From Candidatus Nitronauta litoralis (lineage in GTDB: Bacteria > Nitrospinota > Nitrospinia > Nitrospinales > Nitrospinaceae), in the NCBI GenBank assembly GCA_015698285.1, contig CP048685.1, forward strand, positions 2,728,001-2,792,000: 64,000 nt of DNA. Direction: 5' to 3'. This document shows positions 9,306 to 15,596 of the stretch, piece by piece. The notes beneath the pieces were generated by a model that saw nothing but the letters and a program-made list of their open reading frames with translations, had not been told where the DNA came from and made no database searches. Numbering within the stretch: the first letter of the stretch is position 1; each line of letters opens with the position of its first letter. Position numbers and translations under genes: made by a program.

Positions 9306-10100
9306 TCACAGTTTCTTCGCTTCCTGCCAGTATCGCTCCATTTCCTCGAGCGATGTTTCCTTTAAAGTTTTGCCACGTTTCGCCACTTCCTGTTCGATGT
9401 GTTGAAAACGTTTAATGAATTTGTTGCTGGTGCCACGCAAAGCCTCTTCAGCATCTATCTTTTTATAACGTGCCAGATTGACAATGACAAACAGCAGGTC
9501 CCCCATCTCTTCAGTCATATGAGGAGTGTCGTCATCCCTGAAGGCCTCTTTAAATTCTTCGACCTCTTCGTCGAGCTTGGCGATTACATCTTCTACCTGG
9601 TCCCAGTCGAATCCCTGTTTGGCGGCTTTCTTTTGCAGTTTCTGGGCACGCGCCAGGCCCGGTAAGGCCTTCGGCACATTGTCGAGGACAGATTTCTGAT
9701 TCTGGTTGCCTTTTTCCTGTTTCTTGATCTCATCCCACTGGTGCAATACTTTTTCCGGTGTGTCTGTCTCTGATTTTTTACTGAAAACGTGTGGGTGGCG
9801 ACGGATCATTTTTTCCGACAGATTTTCGATCACATCTGTGATGTTGAACTCACCGCGATTTTCCGAAATTTTACTGTGAAAAAGAATCTGGTACAGGAGG
9901 TCGCCCATCTCATCGACGATTTTTTCAGGTTGATTGCCGTCAAGCGCTTCAAGTGTTTCGTAGGTTTCTTCTACCAGGTAAGGCTTCAGTGATTCACGGG
10001 TCTGTACCAGGTCCCACGGGCATCCGCCTTCACTCATCAGGGTGTCCACGATGGATGTTAACCGGGAAAAGGCTGCTTCGGGTTTTTTAGAAGAGTTCAT
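9306..10100 (-). CDS. mazG: Nucleoside triphosphate pyrophosphohydrolase MazG
   Basis: Hydrolyses NTPs and dNTPs to monophosphates and PPi, cleaning the nucleotide pool. The 264-aa length and two tandem MazG domains match the full-length enzyme: the first domain has GGCPWDLVQT and EETYETLEAL, with EMGDLLYQILFH near residue 64, and the second has EEVEEFKEAF followed by EEMGDLLFVIVNLARY near residue 195. These ExxE/ExxD pairs are the Mg-binding helices. The ATG overlaps the hemW stop by 4 bases (ATGA), so the two are co-translated. Confidence 0.93.
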   Translation of the reverse strand: MNSSKKPEAAFSRLTSIVDTLMSEGGCPWDLVQTRESLKPYLVEETYETLEALDGNQPEKIVDEMGDLLYQILFHSKISENRGEFNITDVIENLSEKMIRRHPHVFSKKSETDTPEKVLHQWDEIKKQEKGNQNQKSVLDNVPKALPGLARAQKLQKKAAKQGFDWDQVEDVIAKLDEEVEEFKEAFRDDDTPHMTEEMGDLLFVIVNLARYKKIDAEEALRGTSNKFIKRFQHIEQEVAKRGKTLKETSLEEMERYWQEAKKL

Positions 10101-11260
10101 ACTGTTTCTTGGGATGAGGGTGGTGAAATAAATTCCAGAATAACCGAATCGGCAAGATACAGTCCCTGCTCAGTGAGTGCAAGATGTCCGTTATCAAGAG
10201 TGATTAATTTTTTTTCCAGTAGTTTGGTCAGGGTGTCGCCGAATACACTGGTGAGGCCTGTTGCGTACCGCTGTTCGAAGCTGTTGATATTGACTCCTTC
10301 TTTCAGACGAAGGCCGAGCATCAGGCTTTCCCCCATCGATTCTTGTGGAGAGAGTTCCTCTTTAAAATCGGTGGCTGAGTTTCGAGTGATGATGGATTGA
10401 GTGTATTTTGCCGGAGACTTGATATTGCGTGAGCGTACCCCGTTTATATAGGAAGAAGCTCCGGCACCAAGTCCAAGATGTTCTCCGTTCAGCCAGTAAA
10501 GGCGGTTATGTCGGCACTCATAGCCATGATGGGCAAAATTTGAAATTTCGTATTGATTGAAGCCACGGTCTTTCAGGGTTGCAATAGTGTACTGGAATAG
10601 TTCCAGTTGATGCGTTTCCTCAGGCATCACCAGGTTGCCTGAATCGTAGAGGTTTTTGAAAGACGTGTTGGGTTCAATCATCAGGTTGTAACAGGAGATG
10701 TGATCCGGTTGGAGATCGAGTGCCCGGTTGAGATTTTGCTGCCAGGTTTCCAAAGATTGGTCCGGCAGGGCGAACATCAGGTCCAAGGAAAGGTTACCGA
10801 AACCAGCTTCACGGGCTGCATGGACTGTGGTGTCAATTTCATCTCCGGAATGGATTCTTTCCAGGAGTTTTAATTCATCTGGATTGAAAGACTGAGCTCC
10901 GATACTGATCCTGTTGAACCCGGAATTTTTTACATGTGGTAGAAAATCCGGTTTGATGGTGCCGGGGTTTGCTTCCAGTGTGATTTCGCAGTCGCTGCTG
11001 AGTTGGTAATGTTGCTTGCATGTTTCGAGTAAGAAGAGAAGTTGATCAGCTTCCAGAGTTGTGGGGGTGCCCCCTCCAAAGAATATGGAACTGATGGTTG
11101 TGCTGGATTCCAACGATTCTGCACGCGTTTCAATTTCCCGTGCAATTGCATTGACGTAGGCTTGGGGGTCCTGACCCTCAAGCGGATGTGAATTAAAATC
11201 ACAATAGCCGCATTTGTGGATGCAAAAGGGGATATGGAGGTAGAGTCCGAAGGGATTCAT
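10097..11260 (-). CDS. hemW: Radical SAM heme chaperone HemW (coproporphyrinogen-oxidase-like)
   Basis: 387 aa. The radical-SAM cluster motif CxxxCxxC appears near residue 12 as FCIHKCGYCDF, followed by SIFFGGGTPT and a glutamate-containing TLEANPGT strand. HemW-type proteins bind heme and hand it to respiratory enzymes. They share the fold with HemN but lack its N-terminal substrate-binding extension, and this protein starts directly at the SAM domain, which favours HemW. It is followed by mazG with a 4-base overlap. The gene is divergent from era; the shared 82-base region contains an era promoter. Confidence 0.9.
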   Translation of the reverse strand: MNPFGLYLHIPFCIHKCGYCDFNSHPLEGQDPQAYVNAIAREIETRAESLESSTTISSIFFGGGTPTTLEADQLLFLLETCKQHYQLSSDCEITLEANPGTIKPDFLPHVKNSGFNRISIGAQSFNPDELKLLERIHSGDEIDTTVHAAREAGFGNLSLDLMFALPDQSLETWQQNLNRALDLQPDHISCYNLMIEPNTSFKNLYDSGNLVMPEETHQLELFQYTIATLKDRGFNQYEISNFAHHGYECRHNRLYWLNGEHLGLGAGASSYINGVRSRNIKSPAKYTQSIITRNSATDFKEELSPQESMGESLMLGLRLKEGVNINSFEQRYATGLTSVFGDTLTKLLEKKLITLDNGHLALTEQGLYLADSVILEFISPPSSQETV

Positions 11261-11282
11261 TCTTTTTTATAAAGCATAAACA

Positions 11283-11310
11283 TTGCTTGGATTGGTATTC
11301 ATCCTATAAT
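11283..11310 (+). promoter_or_regulatory. Sigma-70-type promoter for era
   Basis: TTGCTT at 11283-11288 and a perfect TATAAT at 11305-11310 with a 16-base spacer, 33 bases before the era start codon. An AGGGGA Shine-Dalgarno lies at 11331-11336. Seen directly in sequence; promoter use is inferred. Confidence 0.6.
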
Positions 11311-11342
11311 ACAATCAATCCCTTTTAAGCAGGGGACAATTT

Positions 11343-12296
11343 TTGGTGATTACAACGGAGGCAACTGTTTCGGACAAGACGCAAGCAGGAGAGGGAACCG
11401 GTTTTCGATCTGGCTATGTCAGCCTGGTGGGCAAGCCGAATGTAGGCAAATCTACATTGCTCAACAGGTTGGTGGCGAGAAAACTTGCCGCGATGTCCCG
11501 CAGACCCCAGACAACCCGCAACAAGATCACAGGTGTGTGTCACCTTGAAGGAGGACAGATAATCCTGCTGGACACTCCGGGTATTCACCAGGCGACGAAC
11601 GCTCTTAACAAGCGTATGGTGAAAGCCGCCATTCAGACCTTTAATGATGCCGACCGGATTCTTTTTATGGTCAGTGCTCCGGATGGCTTTACCCCTGAAG
11701 ACCGATTTGTGCTTGAAGCTTTAAAGTCATCGTCGACACCGATGACACTGGCTATTAACAAGCTGGATCGGGTTGCCAAACCGGAATTGCTCAGCCTTAT
11801 GGACCTCCTCCAAAAGGAGGATACGTTTGAAGATATTGTGCCCATCTCTGCTCTAAAAGAAGATGGCCTGGATGTGTTGAAAGAGGTTTTATTGAGTGGG
11901 TTGCCGGAAGGTCCTGCTTATTTCCCCGATGATCTGGTCACCGATTGTCCGGAAGAGTTTTTGACTGGAGAAATCATTCGTGAAAAGATAATCAAATTGA
12001 CCCATCTTGAACTACCGTATGCAGTTGCTGTGGTGGTGGAGTCTATGAGAGAGGGTATAAAAGAGGGTGTGACTGTAATTGATGCAACGGTTTATGCAGA
12101 AAAAGCATCTCAAAAGAGGATCTTGATTGGTTCTGGCGGACAACTGATAAAAAAAATCGGCACCCAGGCACGTGAGGAGCTGGAACGGCGACTGGGAGGG
12201 AAAGTAGTTCTCAAGCTATTTGTGAAAGTAAAGCCCGGTTGGCGTGATAATTCGAAAACTTTAAAGGAATTGGTTTATATCCATGATCCATCTTAA
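11343..12296 (+). CDS. era: GTPase Era
   Basis: Ribosome-assembly GTPase that binds the 3' end of 16S rRNA. It has G1 GKPNVGKST near residue 30, G3 DTPGIH near residue 78, G4 NKLD near residue 140 and G5 VPISALKEDGL near 169. A C-terminal KH domain is marked by GSGGQLIKKIGTQAR near residue 262. The start is unusual: no ATG is available, and TTG 11343 or GTG 11346 lies 7-10 bases after the AGGGGA site. An N-terminal extension of about 20 residues precedes the G domain. The gene overlaps map by 14 bases. Confidence 0.95.
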   Translation: MVITTEATVSDKTQAGEGTGFRSGYVSLVGKPNVGKSTLLNRLVARKLAAMSRRPQTTRNKITGVCHLEGGQIILLDTPGIHQATNALNKRMVKAAIQTFNDADRILFMVSAPDGFTPEDRFVLEALKSSSTPMTLAINKLDRVAKPELLSLMDLLQKEDTFEDIVPISALKEDGLDVLKEVLLSGLPEGPAYFPDDLVTDCPEEFLTGEIIREKIIKLTHLELPYAVAVVVESMREGIKEGVTVIDATVYAEKASQKRILIGSGGQLIKKIGTQAREELERRLGGKVVLKLFVKVKPGWRDNSKTLKELVYIHDPS

Positions 12297-13047
12297 GACA
12301 GATGATGAAATAAATGAGATGAGGAAGTCCTGCCATCTGGCAGCTGAGGTTCTCGTTATGATTGAACCTCATATCAAGCCTGGTGTGACAACACAGGCGC
12401 TCAACGATATATGCCACGATTACATCCTGTCCCATGGAGCAATTCCAGCGCCTCTTAATTACAAGGGATTCCCTCGCAGCATCTGTACATCGGTAAATGA
12501 TGAAATTTGTCACGGTATTCCATCTGAAAGAAAACTGCGCAACGGAGATATTGTGAATCTCGATATCACCACGATTGTCGACGGCTGGCATGGAGATACG
12601 AACAAAACCTTTTTTGTTGGCTCACCTCGTAAACAGGCCCAAAAACTATATGATGCCACGCGCGAATCTCTTCAAAAGGCCATCAAAGTTGTCCGACCAG
12701 GAGCCCATCTTGGAGATATTGGAGCGACTATTCAAGGTTATGTTGAGCCTCTGGGTTATTCGGTAGTGAGGGAGTTCTGTGGCCACGGAATCGGACGAAA
12801 CTTTCATGAAGAACCCCAGGTGCTTCATTTCGGAAAATTTGGAAAGGGTCCCGTTCTTCAAAAAGGCATGACCTTTACCATTGAGCCAATGATTAACCAG
12901 GGAGCAGCCCATTTGAAAGTATTGGATGACAACTGGACCGCGGTTACCCTGGATGGATCTCTCTCGGCTCAATTTGAGCACACGCTGTGTGTTACCAGTG
13001 ATGGATGCGAAGTTATGACCCGGCTCGAAGGAAAGACTGACTTCTAA
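12283..13047 (+). CDS. map: Methionine aminopeptidase, type I
   Basis: Removes the initiator Met from nascent proteins. The 254-aa length is that of a type Ia enzyme. The five metal ligands are recognisable: two Asp in NLDITTIVDGWHGD (near residues 93-106), His in CGHGIG near 169, Glu in FTIEPMI near 202 and Glu in QFEHTLCV near 233. The substrate-site His is in ICHGIP. The ATG lies within the end of era, so the pair is probably translated together. No canonical hairpin terminator follows; a 270-base gap leads to bacterioferritin. Confidence 0.95.
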   Translation: MIHLKTDDEINEMRKSCHLAAEVLVMIEPHIKPGVTTQALNDICHDYILSHGAIPAPLNYKGFPRSICTSVNDEICHGIPSERKLRNGDIVNLDITTIVDGWHGDTNKTFFVGSPRKQAQKLYDATRESLQKAIKVVRPGAHLGDIGATIQGYVEPLGYSVVREFCGHGIGRNFHEEPQVLHFGKFGKGPVLQKGMTFTIEPMINQGAAHLKVLDDNWTAVTLDGSLSAQFEHTLCVTSDGCEVMTRLEGKTDF

Positions 13048-13317
13048 AAGATAATAAATTTTTCGCTATTTCCTGAGAACAGTTTTCAAGAAGTTATATT
13101 GCTGAAACCAGTAACCCTGTTGAACCCTCTTGTGTGCAGGAGATAGCCAGCTAGAAGTTTGATGTTTTGAGAATAGAAATCAAATTCGATTATCGTGTTA
13201 AGTCCTTATAAATAAAAGCGTTGAAACCTTTTTGAAAATATGTCATCTTAATTATTGTAGGGCATGCGGGACGCTCCGCGGGCCCAATTTCATTCCCAAT
13301 TTGAAAGGAACTGGCCC

Positions 13318-13794
13318 ATGAAAGGCGAGAAAAAAGTAATCGATGCCCTGAATGATGTACTCACAGCAGAATTAACAGCGATCAACATTTACTATCTGCA
13401 TTACAAAATGCAGGAAGACTGGGGTTACGAAAAAATAGCGGCACATTCAAAAGAAGAATCAATGGGCGAAATGAAGCATGCCAATAAGATTATCGAGCGG
13501 ATTCTTTTTCTGGATGGTGCGCCCAATATGGCACGCTACGATGAAATCCTGGTGGGCAACACGGTAGAGCAACAGTTGAAGAATCAATTAAAGATCGAAA
13601 ACAACCACGTGCAAAGACTGCGCAAACACATCAAGCTCTGTTCAGAAAAGAGCGACTTTGGTACCAAGGAAATGCTGGATGAGATCCTGGTGGAAACCGA
13701 AGACTCAGTGGATTGGCTTGAGACTCAGTTCGTGCGTATCAAGGATGTTGGTATCCAGAATTACCTGGCAGAACATATGAGCACAGACGAGTAA
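13318..13794 (+). CDS. bfr: Bacterioferritin
   Basis: 158-aa iron-storage protein that oxidises Fe(II) and mineralises it inside a 24-mer. Ferroxidase ligands are visible: Glu18 in AELTAIN, the E-x-x-H of GEMKHAN near residue 51, Glu near 94 (KIENNHVQ) and ETEDSVDW near 127. The Met in GEMKHAN matches the heme-ligand Met52 of heme-containing bacterioferritins. I chose ATG 13318, not an upstream in-frame start, because an AAGGA site at 13305-13309 is correctly spaced and the protein then aligns with known N-termini. A strong terminator follows. It sits next to the Fur-box-containing block, consistent with iron management. Confidence 0.93.
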   Translation: MKGEKKVIDALNDVLTAELTAINIYYLHYKMQEDWGYEKIAAHSKEESMGEMKHANKIIERILFLDGAPNMARYDEILVGNTVEQQLKNQLKIENNHVQRLRKHIKLCSEKSDFGTKEMLDEILVETEDSVDWLETQFVRIKDVGIQNYLAEHMSTDE

Positions 13795-13819
13795 AGCACA
13801 GGTTATTTTTAAATTTAAA

Positions 13820-13849
13820 GGCACCTCCTTTTGGAGGTGCCTTTTTTTT
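13820..13849 (+). terminator. Rho-independent terminator after bacterioferritin
   Basis: Perfect 9-bp stem GGCACCTCC / GGAGGTGCC (13820-13828 and 13833-13841), TTTT loop, then eight T. It ends the bfr transcript. Confidence 0.95.
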
Positions 13850-14202
13850 GTTGGCGTATTTGTAAGAATAATTTGAAAGAGTCGACTTGCAAAAGAGGCG
13901 CAGGAATTAATAGATAGTAAATTTACTGGTACAAAACAGTAATGAAAAAGTTCTATGCCCGGAGTTATTATTTGATGATGGTCCTGAACCTGTGGATTTT
14001 CAATTTCTTCGCGGGTGAAAAGTCATTTGCAGCAGGGCAGGGCTTGCCGAGATTGTTTTAGGCCCCTGAGTTTGTTGGTTAGGCAGATTGGATTAATTCA
14101 GATTGGGGAGTGAATTTTTCCTTGGATTGTGGGTTAAGAAAGGCAGCAAAGAAAGGCCTTAGTGCGAATACAAAAATACTTTCAGAAAAAACTAAAATAA
14201 TG
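13850..14202. other. Gene-poor interval between bfr terminator and iron-regulated block
   Basis: Apart from the possible 39-aa leader-like reading frame at 13942-14061, I see no gene, repeat or structured RNA here. Confidence 0.5.
13942..14061 (+). CDS. Possible 39-aa secreted or membrane peptide
   Basis: Short reading frame starting MKKFYARSYY and continuing with a hydrophobic stretch (LMMVLNLWIFNFFAG) ending in SFAAGQ, which looks like a signal peptide with an SFA|A cleavage site and almost no mature part. No clear Shine-Dalgarno is present. It lies in a 470-base gap between the bfr terminator and the Fur-controlled gene. It may be a real small peptide, or the remains of a secreted-protein gene cut off after its leader. 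Low confidence. Confidence 0.25.
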   Translation: MKKFYARSYYLMMVLNLWIFNFFAGEKSFAAGQGLPRLF

Positions 14203-14251
14203 TTGACAGATGAGAGGAGCTCTGTCATACTGAGAATGGTTATCAAAATTA
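14203..14251 (+). promoter_or_regulatory. Promoter with overlapping Fur box, site 1
   Basis: TTGACA at 14203-14208, a 17-base spacer and CATACT at 14226-14231 form a good sigma-70 promoter. TGAGAATGGTTATCAAAATT (14231-14250) overlaps the -10 and start site and resembles the Fur consensus of GATAAT-type hexamers in inverted array. Iron-replete Fur would block this promoter. Seen in sequence; Fur control is inferred. Confidence 0.65.
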
Positions 14252-14264
14252 ACGGGTAATTGAG

Positions 14265-14528
14265 ATGTCACGAGGAAAAAAGAAAATCAAAATCTGCACA
14301 GGCCCGGGTTGCAAAGCCTGGGAATCGGAAAAGATTTCGGGGCACCTGGCAGGAATGGAAGACACGATCCGCAAACAAGGATATGAAGTGTATTACGTTT
14401 CCTGCCTGAACAAGTGCGGCGGTGGAGCCTGCGTTCAGTTTAATCCCGGGAAGCGCTTGTTCAAGCTCAGAAAGCCACAGGAAGCAAGTCAAATCATCCC
14501 AATGGAAGTGAAAGTTGCAGTTGCTTAA
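14265..14528 (+). CDS. Thioredoxin-like [2Fe-2S] ferredoxin
   Basis: 87 aa. Four cysteines are placed as in thioredoxin-fold [2Fe-2S] ferredoxins and NuoE-like domains: CTGPGC at residues 11-16, then CLNKC and GGGAC near residues 47-56. The fold is expected to be soluble and to act in electron transfer. The gene starts 14 bases after a Fur-box-like site, so it is probably made under iron limitation, and may deliver electrons for ferric reduction or siderophore-iron release. This is unusual, because such a protein needs iron itself. Next gene is a DUF2325 protein after another Fur-like site. Confidence 0.75.
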   Translation: MSRGKKKIKICTGPGCKAWESEKISGHLAGMEDTIRKQGYEVYYVSCLNKCGGGACVQFNPGKRLFKLRKPQEASQIIPMEVKVAVA

Positions 14529-14556
14529 GGGTTGATTTTTTTTGCCCTTTTAATTT

Positions 14557-14597
14557 TTGAAAATGATTATCAAAATCTAATTTGATTGAGAATAACC
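14557..14597 (+). promoter_or_regulatory. Fur-box-like region, site 2
   Basis: TGAAAATGATTATCAAAATC (14558-14577) closely matches the Fur consensus, and a second partial match, TTGATTGAGAATAACC, follows at 14582-14597. Placed 23 bases before the DUF2325 gene. Two adjacent matches may allow cooperative Fur binding. No clean -35/-10 pair could be assigned. Confidence 0.6.
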
Positions 14598-14619
14598 TTT
14601 TATTTGAGGTAATAAAAAA

Positions 14620-14916
14620 ATGACGGTCGCAATTTTAGGCGGTTTGGACAGATTGAAAAATAATTATGAAAAACAGGCTAAAAATCTGGGAATGGATGTT
14701 CGGGTCTTTTCCCGCCGGGTTCCAAATCTTCCTAAACGGCTTCAGGATGTCAGCGGGATCGTGGTTTTTACAGGCACAATTTCCCACCCTCTTGTTATTG
14801 AAGCCGTTAAGGTTGCCCGGAGCCGTGGGATTCCAATTGAGAGGAGTCATACCAGTAGTATTTCAGGTCTCAAGCGTTGCCTTGGGGAGATGAGCCGGAA
14901 AGGATTGGTTTCATGA
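14620..14916 (+). CDS. DUF2325 domain protein
   Basis: 98 aa. It starts VAILGG and has the late motif HTSSISGL near residue 77, the pattern of DUF2325 proteins, whose Rossmann-like fold with a conserved GG and a His/Ser cluster has no assigned reaction. A middle strand reads GIVVFTGTISH. It is preceded by a double Fur-box-like site and overlaps the next gene by 4 bases (ATGA), so it is expected to respond to iron. Family members often sit near metal- or redox-linked genes, but a role here is inference only. Confidence 0.65.
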   Translation: MTVAILGGLDRLKNNYEKQAKNLGMDVRVFSRRVPNLPKRLQDVSGIVVFTGTISHPLVIEAVKVARSRGIPIERSHTSSISGLKRCLGEMSRKGLVS

Positions 14917-15329
14917 GTACAACACCTTATGCACGAATTTTATTTATCCATTCTCATCGGCAGGAAGCTTTGGCCGCGGCCTTGATTCTTAGTCGAATTG
15001 GACCTCAAGTACAATTGTCTGCCAAAGCGTGGGAAGGGTGCCATTTGGCTTCACATGGACTTTTTGATCTCATTGTGGTGGATGACAGCCTGGAAGAGAT
15101 CCCGATAAATGAATTGTTTTTTAAATTATCGTTTGAAAATAGAAAATCCACATTGATTCTTTCTGATAACAAAGAATTTATTTCCAATCCCGGGGTCAAT
15201 TTTCCAGGGGCACTGGATGTATTAAAAAAAACATCCCGTCCTATGGAGCTGGTTGCGACAATTTGCGAAATATTGATCAATAAATTTGAGAAGGAACATC
15301 AGGAGGCCCCACAGCTTATTATAAATTAA
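14913..15329 (+). CDS. Receiver-like (pseudo-receiver) protein
   Basis: 138 aa from the ATG at 14913, which overlaps the DUF2325 stop. An upstream in-frame start exists but would duplicate coding sequence of the previous gene, so I prefer the overlap start. The fold pattern is that of a response-regulator receiver: beta-1 RILFIHSH, beta-3 DLIVVDDS with a possible phospho-Asp, and beta-5 DVLKKTSRP with the conserved Lys-like position. The acidic pair after beta-1 is missing (HSHRQ), so Mg binding and phosphorylation are doubtful. No output domain. Probably a protein-protein adaptor in the iron-responsive block; partner unknown. Confidence 0.5.
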   Translation: MSTTPYARILFIHSHRQEALAAALILSRIGPQVQLSAKAWEGCHLASHGLFDLIVVDDSLEEIPINELFFKLSFENRKSTLILSDNKEFISNPGVNFPGALDVLKKTSRPMELVATICEILINKFEKEHQEAPQLIIN

Positions 15330-15382
15330 CCTTTTAATTTTAATGGCTTAGCTTATTTTTGAAAATAGTACTCAAAAAAAGG

Positions 15383-15411
15383 TTGACTTTGATAACGAAT
15401 ATCAATATATA
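15383..15411 (+). promoter_or_regulatory. Promoter with embedded Fur box, site 3
   Basis: TTGACT at 15383-15388, 17-base spacer, TATATA at 15406-15411. The spacer holds GATAACGAATATCAAT (15391-15406), a Fur-like inverted sequence. It would drive the TonB-dependent receptor with a leader of roughly 180 bases, in which TTTCCCA / TGGGAAA (15431-15437 and 15449-15455) can form a small hairpin. Confidence 0.65.
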
Positions 15412-15596
15412 TTTCAGAACGTTGAAAAAATTTCCCAGTTTTCAAGGTTGGGAAACTTCCGGTTTAAAGACGCGAGGGGCGTTTTTAGGGTTTTCAACAG
15501 TTTTCAAAATGAAAATTCTAAAAGTATGAGGCTGGAAATTTGGTTTTTCCGCCTTGTTTTACTTTTGGGAAGGACCTTTGGAGGGTAAACGTAAAT

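Noticed and set aside
10097-11260. Calling this coproporphyrinogen III oxidase HemN
   Set aside because: The protein begins straight at the radical-SAM motif without the N-terminal HemN extension, so HemW is preferred.
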